Positions 47,631 through 60,000 are shown, counted from the stretch's first letter. The stretch is 60,000 bases of DNA from Antedon mediterranea (GCF_964355755.1 NC_092678.1:23294365-23354364); one strand, 5' to 3'. Numbers and translations are program-made. Notes: generated by a model not told the origin, from the sequence alone.

Positions 47631-48394
47631 GGCCCCTTGATTGTCCACACAAGCTGTTTAGGGTCACCCTCTATAAATAAGGTTAAATACAAAAAATTAA
47701 ATAAATTGTGTAATTAAAGAAAAACTTCATTAATAATAATGTTTAATTTAAATTGAAACTTATATTTTGTGGTCAGCTGTCAATAAACTATTTGGTGTAC
47801 AGTACATAAAACAATTTTACAATAACACAGCATTGTTCGTACTTAACATGTTTATCTCAAATACAATAATATTAAATAATATTATTGAACAATAACAATC
47901 ATATAGTTTAGAAGGAAATATTAATTCTTGTGTGTTTGTTTTTCCACGAGGTATTTCATCATTTATTATCAACCAGTTGAAACAAAGTGCATCTTTCGTT
48001 GCACTTTTATTAATGGGCATTATTCAGCAAAATGCGACCAATTTCATGTACTTTTAAAGTTTATTTAGTATTGTTAAAACAACTCCAGCAATGACGTTAT
48101 CGCGAAATGACAAGACTGAACAATAATGAAACTCACTTCTGCAACAATATTCAACAACATTCCTAATAAAAAGTTAATAAATTTTTTTTTTATTGATAGC
48201 AAGTTTTACAACATTTTGCTTACTAAACAATGGTACAGTACAATATAATAATACTATCACTCTTATTGGCCTCGTTTCATTTTGATCTGGGGTGGCATGC
48301 TTAGCGGGAGTAGGGTCACTGAGAGGTAAAATCGTGAGATACCTCATATTCAGACAAATGTTTCAAAATCTCTTATAATTGCAAGATTACTTAC

Positions 48395-48433
48395 CTTTTC
48401 GTTTAATCTCTTCTATCAAAACAATTTCATAGC
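48395..48433 (-). other. Candidate 39-bp mini-exon, unassigned
   Basis: Bounded on the minus strand by a T10-AACAG acceptor and AAAAG|GTAAGT donor. One phase 1-1 frame is open (YEIVLIEEIKRK). It is not needed by the L1-family gene, whose signal exon joins Ig1 directly. It could be a UTR or alternative exon, or chance. Confidence 0.2.
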
Positions 48434-50290
48434 CTGTTAAAAAAAAAACAGATGAAACAATTACTGAAGATGACCTAATAACAATAATGCTACATTCACG
48501 CTAAAGGTCAAATTTGCTTTCGCAAAAGTGGCGAAAGATCAAGATATTTGTTTCCTCCAGATTGGAAATTCTAATAGAAGAATTTTAAAAACTGGTTATT
48601 TTTTCTCAGCAGGAACATTGGCCATATTTACCATTCACACCCTTAAAATTAAAAAAATCTCCTTATGTAATTGAATACAATTTAAGGGATACTTAAATAT
48701 TTATTGAGTTAAGTGAAATACTTAATATTTAAGGGAAGTACCTAACTTAAAAGTTAAGATGATGTGATTGGTGAATATGGCCACATGCTCCTGGAAAAAG
48801 CCCTGTGTCTTTAATGATTTTAACAAGTACTGAATTGTAATTAGAAATGTTATTTCGGGAACATTTGGAAATTTCACAGTAAAAAAAGGCTGTTTAGTTG
48901 GAATCGCTCACATAATCATTCTACCAGTAGTTAGTAATAATACCGATTGGAAACTACTGTATTTCTATGTATCTTGTTATTACTCATAAATCATACACCT
49001 AGGTTGTTGACTTGTGTAAGGCTTGCTACAACATAGCTCTTTAGCATTCTTTACATTCACTGGGGATATCCAGTAAATAACAACCAATGAATGATTAATT
49101 AGATCGTAAAGAAAACAAAACTTAAGATTTTATAAATACAGAATAAACAAATGATGACAGTGGTGGTTGGAACTTGGTTGCAGACTAGTCCATTATGGTA
49201 TAGGTGTGTCTAGGAACTTTAACTTTTTGTATTCTAAGCCCTCCCTCTGGATAGCACAGGCAATTGCCCGTTTATTCAGGTAAGCTAGGCACGAAATAGA
49301 CAACAAAACTTAAAATACTGAATAAAATAATATGCAGAATAAACAAGGAAAGCAAGTACTTTAATGAAACTTGAAATTCAGTAATCTTATGTCCAGTGTT
49401 GGTCATACACTGACCACTGTACAGTTACTATAATTAATTAGCATTTAATTAAACTGAAATTGGCTAAAGTTAGGAGATGGTAAGACCTTTTGTTAATAGC
49501 ATGTGTCAACAGGTAACAGGTAAAACATTCTTACTGATACAATAACTGTCTATAATAGGATGTTAAATTGGGGTAATCACAAGCTTAATTTTCTTGTTGT
49601 CAAACCTGTATTACTGAATATATAGACTACACTGCTGTATATACCATCTTCACAGAATGGGATTGAACTTTGTTTCTCAAAAAGCAAAATATTACTGTAT
49701 AGTATAATTAATACAGAGAACGGTAGATAACAGAAGGTGAGAAAGTAGGCATGTCTGGAATTAAATGACAAAGCTGCACTCCAACCAGCACCAGCACTTT
49801 CCATACCTGCAAATTGTCACTCCAAACTGTCAAAATGCTGAACCTCAGCTCATTTTAATAATAACTACAGTACTAAAGTACTATGCCAAATCCCTATAAA
49901 TTAATAATGTTAATATAATGTGAAAACCATCTGCAGACTGCATACAGATACTAACATTAAACAGACAGGATTGTCATTATGATTATGAAAGAACCAATAA
50001 CCTTTATTATTCTCTTTCATTATGTACTAGTACTCTAGCGGAAAATACCATTAATTTGTGTGCCTTTGTGTTGCACTCATTGTACACCCAGACTTGACGA
50101 GAGATGGTAAAAATCAATATTTTAACAGTTTTACTAACACACAGTAACCATACGTATAGTACCTCCATGTAGTAACACACACATTTAAACTGTGACTGGA
50201 AAAATGTAAAAATAGCATTATTTACAGTAGATGGAACAAACCCTATTCCAGAATCTCCCATCTTTGTCATTTCTCATTTGTTTTTCTCAG
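48434..50290. other. Non-coding stretch
   Basis: AT-rich. Includes the dispersed repeat copy at 49265-49340 shared with 25555-25615. No exon recognised. Confidence 0.35.
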
Positions 50291-50292
50291 AC

Positions 50293-50552
50293 TTAAGCTC
50301 TGTCTACACTATCAAACTTTATGTGACAAAAAAAGTGATGTGTCCATATATGGACATGAGCTTAGGGTGCATGTCAACTCGGCCCTAAACAGTTTCGGCC
50401 AAAGTCAAGTCGGCCCCACGTCAAGTCGGCCCCAAGTCAAGCTCAAGTCAACACGGTCTCACGTCATCTCCATATTTGGGACTACCACTATGATATTTGG
50501 GCACATCACACTGTTTTTGTCAAACTAGTTTGATAGTGTAGACAGAGCTTTA
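50293..50552. mobile_element. CArG-box MITE, copy 15, with GC-rich insertion
   Basis: Both ends are intact (ttaagctctgtctacacta ... tagtgtagacagagcttta). About 105 bp (50359-50462) of GC-rich sequence with gtcaagtcggcccca repeats sits between the two halves. Confidence 0.88.
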
Positions 50553-50976
50553 TGGCATGAATACTGATTCTCTCCTTGAAAAAGACTTGCCTGTGGATCA
50601 TGCTATTAGGATAACATTACTGTAGTTCATCAATGTGATAGTTTATAATACTGTAGCTTATCAATTAATTGCTAGGACCAATTAAACCATAATACTATCA
50701 TAAACAACGACATATGTTGTCAAGATAAAACTGAGTGATGGCTAAAATTGACATTTATAGTTTGATTGGCAGCTACAAACTTTAATGTTTAAAACAACAT
50801 AATTTGATTGACTATTAAATGTTATACGAAAATAAAGACATTTATATTGTCAGATTATGAACTTGTATTTGTACATTACCTGAACATTTACATCACGATT
50901 TCTTACAAAAAGGTACGAAATAATATAAAGTATTTAGGTGAAATTTTCAATTACAGTAGGATTCCAGGATCTATTA

Positions 50977-51463
50977 AGTAAGATTGGATACCAAAATGAG
51001 CATCTATTTTAACCACTGGATACCAAAATAAGCATCTTTTTTAACCTCTGGATACCAAAATGAGCATCTATATTCACCTCTGGATACCAAAATAAGCATC
51101 TTTTTTAACCTCTGGATACCAAAATGAGCATCTATTTTAACCTTTGGATACCAAAATGAGCATCTATTTTAACCTCTGGATACCATAATGAGCATCTATT
51201 TTAACCTCTGGATACCAAAATGAGCATCTATTTTAACCTTTGGATACCAAAATGAGCATCTATTTTAACCTCTGGATACCATAATGAGCATCTATTTTAA
51301 CCTCTGGATACCAAAATGAGCATCTATTTTAACCTCTGGATACCAAAATGAGCATCTATTTTAACCTCTGGATACCAAAATGAGCATCTATTTTAACCTC
51401 TGGATACCAAAATGAGCATTTTTTTTAACTCTCGATACCAAAATGAGCATCTTTTTTAACCTT
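50977..51463. repeat. 32-bp minisatellite, about fifteen copies
   Basis: Unit ctggataccaaaatgagcat plus ctattttaacct. Substitutions (aaaata, catatt) cluster in early copies, and ataatg variants recur every third or fourth unit. Confidence 0.95.
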
Positions 51464-52398
51464 TCTTTGTAAAATTACGTTTACTTTACTAAATATTGAA
51501 TAACCTCATACCAAATCTCAACTCTGTTGCTACAGCAATACGCTCAACATTTTAAAAACGAATTTCAGTTTTTACACCAAAAGATTTAAACACATCATAG
51601 GAAATAAATATTTAAAGATCTATTGTCCCTTTGTCAAATTCCAAAAAAAAAAATAAAATAAAATATTTCGAAAAAAAGTGGGTCATTTTGAAAAAAAAAA
51701 ATCACTTAACTGAATACAGACGTTTTTTGGTTCAAAAATAACTTTGACTTCCAGTCAAAGTTTTCTATCAAAATATATCTTATAATGCAACACGCTTATT
51801 TGGCTACTCTGTATGCATAATCATAAAACTTCTTCGCGATCTGTGTGAAAACATCTTCTCATCTGTGACGATTTGTAAACAATCCTAATTAGCATCATAC
51901 TGTACATAATGTATACTCATGGTTTGAAATCTTTGTTCACTTTCGCTCAGGACGATTATCCAGACGAAATGTAATCAAATTAATTTAGCTATTAATTACG
52001 TAAAATTGTTGTTTTTGGCTCGAATTTTCGACTTAAGGTGAATAACTTTAATATTACTTTGAAGTTTGATATGGCCAATTTAAATTTAGAATATTTTTAC
52101 CTTCATTTTTTTGTGTTTCAAGGGACAAACATCTTTAATAGCTTGCCATATTATTGATTGACGTGATTATTTTAGTACAAGGTTTTATTTATGAATCCAA
52201 GGAACTAGACATGTTGAATTACAAGTAGCTACTTGATCAATCCACAGTCACCAATTATTTTAAATAATTTGGCTGTCTAGATGGATTACAAACAACAGAG
52301 CGGCATTATAGTGTAATTACAGAGGAACTCGATCTCTAGTGTATAGTTGAGTGTGAAGTTGAACTTAACTGATGACAAGGAACAAGTGTTGGCAGATT
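51464..52398. other. Non-coding stretch with homeodomain-site cluster
   Basis: Positions 51840-52030 contain several TAATTA/TAATTAG and GATTA-type motifs in a patch less simple than its flanks. This could be an enhancer, but nothing coding was seen. Confidence 0.3.
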
Positions 52399-52663
52399 TA
52401 AAGCTCTGTCTACACAGTATCAAACTTTGACAAAAAAAAGTGTGATGTGCCCAAATATGGCAGTGATATGTCCAAATATGGTAGTGATTTAACATCATCA
52501 GATCCATATGGGAACATCACATTTTTGTTATCAACTAGTGACTAGTGACTGGCAAAAAAAGTGTGATGCGCCCAAATATGGTAGTGATATGACATCATCA
52601 TGTTCATATGGGAACATCACATATTTGTTGTCACATAAGTTTGATAGTGTAGACACTGCTTTA
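52399..52663. mobile_element. CArG-box MITE, copy 16, tandem dimer
   Basis: One left end (taaagctctgtctacac) and one right end (tagtgtagacactgcttta) enclose two interiors, each with the cccaaatatgg and catcatc parts, separated by aactagtgactagtgactgg. Confidence 0.87.
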
Positions 52664-53993
52664 GGAACAAAATTGCTTAGCTACATTCTAGTTAAGCAGC
52701 CGACGATGTTTATTAATAGAAAAATGTTTGTTTTTTAACATAATCAATGAATTAGAAAAATGGTGGATAATCCATACTCATTTTCTTTTTCAATATTTAC
52801 TGTATTTTTCAGATAAATTGTAGCCTCCTCTTTAAAACACCTACTGTACTCCTGTTGTATCTTATCCCAATTTTGTACATCCCTCATTAAACTGTAAATA
52901 ACTAGTTAGTTCAAGTAATATTTATTACTAGGATTTTTACACTATAAAATATAGTGGAATCATTTATACACTAATGCAAACATTTCATACATTATTTTTG
53001 CTTACAGATTATACTCAAATGCCCAATTTTTACTGTAAATATCTGCTCTACCATTTGATATCTGATCATATCCTTGTTGTAATGTTAAATAATGCTATGA
53101 TTTTACAAGAATTAAATATAAAGTAACATTCTAAAAAGTCAACAAGGCAAACATTTCATAATCTGTTCTAATAAATTTGAATTGAATGAAGTGGCTAAGT
53201 CATGATAGCAACCAAGTCTAGAGTTTCGTGCGGACCATGAATGGATTCAGTGGGTAGAAGAGCAAACAGTGACTCACTCTGTACACATGAGAAGGTCTAC
53301 AGTAAACAAACAGTATACGACGTCAGCACCATGTGCGTCTACAGTATAGTATTGTAGTAACTCTATTGCACTATGGCATCTCGTAGTGGTTTAGGAATTC
53401 TAATCTAAGCTGAAATATCCACTAATACCCGCAGTGTGGCGGATCCTGTCTAAAATTGTGAAATAGGAAGAAGAAGAAGGGGTGGGAGGCGGGGGGAGAG
53501 GAAGAAACTCCTAAATTATGGATTCATAAGAATAGGGCTAGTTCTGACTGGTTGAAAATTGTTTATTTCGGATGTGTCACTTGTGATAGTAAAGGAAATG
53601 TACAGTAGAAACAATGGAGGATATTTAAGTGATATTACACAGTCTGAGGTTAAAATATTATATTTTTAGGCAATGTTGAGACAAACGCACTTTATATTCA
53701 TTGTTATATTCCAAACATCATTGTTTTTTTATATATAAATGTTGTTGATATTGCCAAGTGACTTTGTAGTGTAAGACAACAGCTTTGTAAACACAGTATA
53801 TATTTTAAGAAATGCAACCAAAATCATTAGCTATTTTCCTATATTATATTTAAACCAGTGTTTACATAAATAATATTTACTTAGCTCTTTGTAAAGAATT
53901 GTGTCCGGCTGAACAAAGAATAAGCAACAGACCAATCTAAACTTAACAGATTTAATGGTCTTATTCAGTTACATAAAGGAAGATACACATGTT
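52664..53993. other. Non-coding stretch
   Basis: AT-rich with a purine-rich patch (53467-53507). No exon recognised. Confidence 0.35.
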
Positions 53994-54159
53994 CTAAAGC
54001 TCTGTCTTCACTATCAAACTAGTTTGACAAAAAAAGTGTGATGTGCCCAAATATGGTAATGATATGCTTAAATATGGTAGTGATATGACATCATCATGTC
54101 CATATGGGCACATCACATTTTTTTGTCAGATAAAGTTTGATAGTGTAAACAGAGCTTAA
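53994..54159. mobile_element. CArG-box MITE, copy 17
   Basis: Full-length, flanked by taa on both sides (ctaa-AGCTCTGTCTTCAC ... AAACAGAGCT-taag), supporting a TWA target duplication. Confidence 0.88.
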
Positions 54160-55290
54160 GCAATTATAAATGATGTCTATGTTGTACTGTAAGCCGAGAT
54201 TTTCTAAGTTTTTACTGCAAGTTGGCACATCTTCAACCCCATCTCTGCTACCTTCATCCACCCCCTCTCCTCCTTTTCATTTAACCACCATGTGACTTCA
54301 TCATCAAACTCATGAATCATACAATTATTTTTTTTTCATGTACTAAATGTATTTTGCAATAAACCATTTTCAGATGAAATAAGCAAATTTGTTATTGTTA
54401 TTTTATTCATTGTTTCTGTCTTGGAGAATATGATTTACGAGCATCATAACCAATAAAGGATTTCACATAGGAAGTGATAGATTACCCTGCTACAGTATAG
54501 AGCGGTAATACAGTCTCATGAATGACAAGATAGTACTTAAAACATACATCCTTTTGGTAACAAAGAGGGGCTAATACTGAGGATTTAGGCGGAAGGGGGA
54601 GGGGAGGTATGTATTTCAAATACATATTATCGACTGAAAATACAGTATTTGAATTTTTTTGGGATGTAGAGAGAATGGGAGAACTTGTGAAAATGTGGTA
54701 CTGTGTGGTAGCAAGTTGTTGTTATTCCAAGCTTAGCAGGGCTTAACTATTCTATTAAATTATCCACCTACACCACGGTATTGCATGGCTCGTATGCAAT
54801 GCTTTTAATGCAGTTATTTTACACTCACTCTCTCACTCACTCAGTACAACTGACAGCCTGCCATGACAGATTTCAATAACCTTTTTCTAAGCTAAGTACA
54901 GTACTTACCAACTACTGTAACTTTGAAGGCTAATTCGTATACCTGTCAGAAATTAATTATTAGAGCGTTTTACAGGAAAAAGAAGAATCTTATTCACTTT
55001 ATTTGATTAGAACAAATTTTTTTTAATTTCAAAATGCTATAGTACTAAACTTACTACTGTAGTAGTTGAGTACTTTTGATCAATACAAGGCCATGGTTTT
55101 CTTGTTCGTCAACAACACTACAAACTTAAATAATACTATAGACCTTTCTGAATAGTCGCAAACAATAAAAATGTCCCTGACTACAACAAGGTGGATGTAT
55201 TGTTTACTACAACAATAGAGTATGCAGTGAATTGGGCTTTAAACCTCTTATGCAATGTGGTAATCACAATAAGAGTCTACAACACCTTGT
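54160..55290. other. Non-coding stretch with a weak mini-exon candidate
   Basis: Positions 54909-54942 (minus) are bounded by ATTTCTGACAG and GTTG|GTAAGT and are open in one frame. It is too short to support on its own. Purine-rich run at 54590-54610. Confidence 0.25.
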
Positions 55291-55302
55291 GTCTTACACA
55301 AT

Positions 55303-55422
55303 GAAAAACAGTTTAAAGGAGTCTGTGAACAAGTGGGACAATAGAAAACAGTTTAAAGGAGTCTGTGAACAAGTGGGACAATAGAAAACAGTTTAAAGTA
55401 GTCTGTGAACAAGAGAGACAAC
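55303..55422. repeat. 40-bp tandem repeat, three copies
   Basis: Unit aaaacagtttaaaggagtct plus gtgaacaagtgggacaatag. The third copy has diverged. Confidence 0.9.
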
Positions 55423-55686
55423 TCTATCATTGTGTACAAGTACTCGAGTAACGGTTCTTAATTTGAATATTTAAATTTTAATTCATGTTATTATACTAGA
55501 TTTTAATGTTTTAATTAACTTTTATATGAATTTTATATAATCATTGTAAATTTTTAAGCCTTTAATATATTTTATGTCATTTGAATATTTAATATTTTAT
55601 GTGTTGTACTGTATGTTTGTTTTATCGAGGGCCCTGAATGATCAGTTCTATTAGGAACTGGATAGGCTACCCTCAGTAAATGGTAA

Positions 55687-55713
55687 TAAATAAATAAATA
55701 AAATAAATAAATA
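55687..55713. repeat. (AAAT)n microsatellite
   Basis: aataaataaataaaataaat run. Confidence 0.8.
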
Positions 55714-56474
55714 AATGTCTGTACCTACAGTTACTCACTATCACAAAGATCAGTTGATATGGTAGTAGGGAAATGGTTGGGGTGGGGAGATGTTAAAAGA
55801 TTTTACCTTCTCTAAGGTTTTTTTCTATCACGAACCAGGTCCTTCTGCAGGATTTTATATTTCATGCTAAAATAAGATATACAATATTGTTCATATCCAT
55901 GCAATGTGGTTGGAGTTGAGATTTAATTGAATATTTAGTTGTTATATTCATAATGGGGTTTTTTTCCCAACAAACTACTGTACTATACTTGATTAAACCT
56001 TACCGTATGAATAAAATACAGTATAATGCTATGATATGAAGATATATACAATTATAATTAGATGGTATTAATAACATACATTCAAAGGTTAAAGGTCAAA
56101 GGTTAATTAATGATATATTTATGATGTCACATATCTATTTATCCAGGGAAAAGTAAATGCACACCTCTCATCATTCAGTAGACTAAACGCTGATATGGTG
56201 TTATTAGCCTAGCTCTATAAACTGAAAGCCCATGTTTTATGGCGATAAGCCTTGCTTACTGTATGATATAACGCAAACCAACCATAAATCGACAGCATTT
56301 GTGAAGGATTAGCAAACCGACTGTATGCATGGGTATTATATATCACAGAGGCTAGAGGACTTAGTGTCTATAGCTAAGTTTAAATAGTCACAAGTCATAT
56401 TCAGTGGCAATGTAATAAAAATGTCATTGCATCATTGTAGATTTCATTAATATTAAAAGCCAACGTTAATTCCA

Positions 56475-57006
56475 TTCTAGCTATGTTAAAGGTACAGTGA
56501 CTAGGAGAGTTCAATTCAACTCTAGCTATGTTAAAGGTACAGTGACTAGGAGAGTTCAATTCAACTCTAGATATGTTAAAGGTACAGTGACTAGGAGAGT
56601 TCAATTCAACTCTAGATATGTTAAAGGTACAGTGACTAGGAGAGTTCAATTCAACTCTAGCTATGTTAAAGGTACAGTGACTAGGAGAGTTCAATTCAAC
56701 TCTAGATATGTTAAAGGTACAGTGACTAGGAGAGTTCAATTCAACTCTAGCTATGTTAAAGGTACAGTGACTAGGAGAGTTCAATTCAACTCTAGATATG
56801 TTAAAGGTACAGTGACTAGGAGAGTTCAATTCAACTCTAGATATGTTAAAGATACAGTGACTAGGAGAGTTCAATTCAACTCTAGCTATGTTAAAGGTAC
56901 AGTGACTAGGAGAGTTCCATTCTACTCTAGCTATGTTAAAGATACAGTGACTAGGAGAGTTCAATTCAACTCTAGCTATGTTAAAGGTACAGTGACTAGG
57001 AGAGCT
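56475..57006. repeat. 45-bp minisatellite, about twelve copies
   Basis: Unit ctatgttaaaggtacagtga plus ctaggagagttcaattcaactctag. Units differ mainly at agctatg versus agatatg. The 45-bp period keeps frames open on both strands, giving spurious 175- and 206-residue open frames. Confidence 0.96.
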
Positions 57007-60000
57007 CAGTATACTGTACATTAGACTGATAAAATATTAATATCAATTGTTAACTTATAATTTATATAGTGTTCATAAAACCTTTGGTTTTTAAATAAGA
57101 AGTCAGTATTTTTAGACACTACACTACTATCAGTACAGTATTAAGTGTTTTTATTGTACAGAATTACAATACCATACCAATACCAGGGTCACCTTTTTGT
57201 TGTTGAAATCGTAAAATAAGACCATATAGCTTTGGCCAAAACTAAGCACTTCAATTGTGATAAAATTACATGTATTAACAATAATATTTTATTCTATTTA
57301 ATTAAACTTTACAGGCTACAACAGAGATTTTGTTTGAACTTTAAACATAAGTCAAACTTAAACAATTTACAATGTAGGCTAATAATAGGCTATTCCAACT
57401 ATTACCGGGCCGGCCGGCCGGTACAATTATGTATTACAACACCTAACAATTTGAGCAGTTCAATTGACTGTACATATCATACTATCAGACGCATTGTGAT
57501 ACTATGACCTATGAGAATAAAATGATAACAGTGTTCAACTATTGATTTTTGTGCTAAATCAATAGAAATGAATAAACGACCCTCATATTGCATAAATACA
57601 TATATTTATACTGCAATACAGTAGCTTTTTCACTCCTGAGTCCTATATCAATGGTTATATCAATTCTGTACAATAATCTAATTTGTACCATTCATAACTG
57701 TATCTCAATGGTTGTACAGTAGGCTACTTTTAACACTAACAGTGATACAGTATGGTATAAGCTGAAGTAGGCCTTGCTAAATGCTCAGACTATTATCCAA
57801 AAGAAAGGATGAGTTCTAACTGTAAATATTTCAAACAATTTTTTTCTCTACACAGATGGCATTAATAATAAACCTTTGCCTCACAAACTAATTTCTCAGC
57901 TTTCATGAGATAAGAGCACTACCTTACATTACAACTTAAATTAAATTATTTGAACAACCCACACGAATAAACAAATGATCCAAAAAATAAAGTATGCGAT
58001 AGAAAATGCAATCTAAAACAGACAGATAATAAGTAAGTAAGTATTTCATCAGTATTCAACATAGATTTAATTAGCAATAAGAAAAACAAACCGATCACTC
58101 AATAACAAAAATAGAAGACGGCAAGATGACCACTGACCCGGTAACGGGAAAACAACGCCTTTTAATTATTGCATAACAAACAGTGGCATCAATGCATAGA
58201 GGTCATAGAGGTCATGGAACATTAGCGTTAATATGATAATGCTCTCGAAGGATCTTTAGTTCTTTGCCATGGAAATCTAATGTAATTAAAGTTTCGAAAT
58301 GAATCTTGTAATTGCAATGTTGTTTATCTCGATGTTCTTATTGCGCAATACACTAGGTGTTAACCTGGTGGTTTTTTAAGGAACGAGAAGAGGTGTAAAT
58401 CTTTTCAACTAGTAGTAGTAGCGCTGTAGTTTAAATGTACACATACATACAGTAGGAATATTGCATGATATACAATTACAATAAAATGCTTCATTAATAA
58501 ACAGGTTTAATCTACCATGACAAAATAAATTGAAAGCGCAAAACGTGTTTAAAAGTTCTTTCAACCACATTTAAAGCAATTTAAAAAGCTAATGTTTAGT
58601 ACATTGATGATTGAATCCTACCAATTATTTTCACTGTGTAACATGCATTACAATTCATTAATAATGTCATTTTACTAAAATTATCTTTCTTTAATAATTT
58701 CAGACATAAGTCAAATAGCTGATCATTGAGCTATTTGTTATTAACCAACAAAAAAACATGGTTTGAACATTCTTATTTAGCCATATGCAAACCCATTGTT
58801 AAGCCAATCACAAGAATTTGAAACCACAGGGGAGAGAACAGCCTTGACTGGCTGGGGTGAAGATAAACACACGCCTTACCCCGGTTGTTGACATGAGGCT
58901 AGCCCTAGCTCTCTCTGTCTGTCGGAGAATTGATGGATAGGGATAAAAACTAAATATTTCCAGAACTTTAACATACTTTTTAGATACAATAAGATTAATT
59001 AAAATACCTGAAATGTTGTAAACTGAGCGTATTCCTGTTTTTAAGACATTCAGAATAAAACAAATTGATCAATTTCAAAACCTGTGTATTCTGTCTCTCG
59101 TCTGCTCCTCAAAAGTGTGGTCACTTACACTATAACAAAAATAGAGGTCGCTATATACATTATTTAATATCATCAGAGAAATCCACACGACAAAAATAGA
59201 GGTCGCTATACACATAATTTATTTTGTCACAAACCCTGGGATTTTATATAACAAGAAGTACATTAAGAAATGCATTGTCATTGTCTTTTGATTTGATAAA
59301 TAAACATATTCGTATTAAAGAATAGAAATTTATTTTCTTTTTCACACCATCATCAAACAGCAAATACAAAACTCACCAATGGGAAACACATGCATATTTT
59401 TATTGTATTTTATAAGTTTGTATCTTTCCTTTTCTAGAGGCTTTTTTAAATAAATTGAATTGAAATTGAATTAAATAAGTATTTTAAATGTCTTTCTTAT
59501 ATAAGTATTTGTATTGTCTTATACAAGTTTGTTAAATGTCTTATCTTGCCAAGGAAAACAATTTTCAAAAATGTTGCATTTTTGACAAATAAAGTTTACC
59601 TATATTATTTATGTCTAAGTCTCATATGAGGCTTCCTGCCTTTCAAATTCTGTCATGTCGAAATGGAACTGATTTTAACTAGTCCTTACTCATACCTAAT
59701 GCGCAACAATTTAACAAAATTATTCAATTTTTTTCTTTTTGTTTGTGCATGAAGGATCTTGTTGACTAGCACACGATTGATTGATTGCTTGTTATTTCAT
59801 CATGCAAAATACATATTACACATTTAAATCATACAACTACAATTTAAGCAGTTCAACTTTTCAATTTAAAACATTTATTTTCTTTTATTCCATAAAACAA
59901 ATGACAAAACATTACAAATGATTTTGTTTTTAAATAAAAGAATTGAAAGAGGGCTCAATCCCTAAAAGAGAATAATGTGGCGCTCAATCAAATTTGGAAA
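57007..60000. other. Non-coding stretch at right edge
   Basis: AT-rich. Contains a short GC-rich palindromic run (57406-57424, with ggccggcc) and a duplicated aaaaatagaggtcgctata motif (59133 and 59191). A 3'-end-like aaattgaattgaaattgaat run lies near 59453. Weak donor sites occur near 58875 and 59007. No gene recognised. Confidence 0.4.

Noticed and set aside
50977-51463. Regular 32-bp repeat resembling a CRISPR array
   Set aside because: Units are head-to-tail with no unique spacers, and the DNA is clearly animal nuclear.
56401-57024. Opposed 206- and 175-codon open frames
   Set aside because: Both are produced by the 45-bp array; no start context, splice sites or non-repeat domain.

Overview
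The window is AT-rich (about two thirds A+T by eye) animal nuclear DNA. It has small exons with GT-AG introns, dense short transposons, tRNA-derived SINE relics and many minisatellites. The one clear gene is an L1-family neural cell adhesion molecule. Gene content and repeat style suggest a marine invertebrate, possibly an echinoderm or another invertebrate deuterostome, but the sequence alone does not fix the species.

Layout. Positions 1-14,441 (minus strand) hold the 5' part of the L1-family gene. I reconstructed 18 coding exons by hand: a signal-peptide exon (ATG at 14403), six Ig domains, four complete FN3 domains and the first half of a fifth. All splice phases agree, giving 1,034 codons plus 1 base before the last exon seen, 1889-2008. 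The second half of FN3-5, the transmembrane segment and the cytoplasmic tail were not found and probably lie beyond the left edge. The introns carry MITEs, a CR1-type retroelement 3' end, SINE relics and a 16-bp minisatellite that abuts a splice donor.

Positions 14,442-37,600 are mostly non-coding: MITEs, tandem arrays (70 bp, 35 bp, 44 bp, 13 bp), a recent 268-bp duplication and possible 5' UTR exons. At 37,650-38,727 lies a 5'-truncated L2/CR1-like retrotransposon with one nonsense codon just before its FADD motif. Positions 38,728-60,000 hold more MITEs and arrays (21, 15, 32, 40 and 45 bp), and a locally CpG-richer segment near 47.3-47.6 kb with a strong match to the Staf/ZNF143 promoter element, the best promoter candidate in the window.

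The most distinctive dispersed structure is a palindromic MITE of about 160 bp, present in at least 17 copies. Its interior carries several perfect CArG boxes, CC(A/T)6GG, the SRF/MADS site consensus, plus a TGATGTCA-type site. One copy has amplified the CArG unit, one has its centre replaced by a GC-rich repeat, one is a dimer, and one ends 16 bp from a splice donor.
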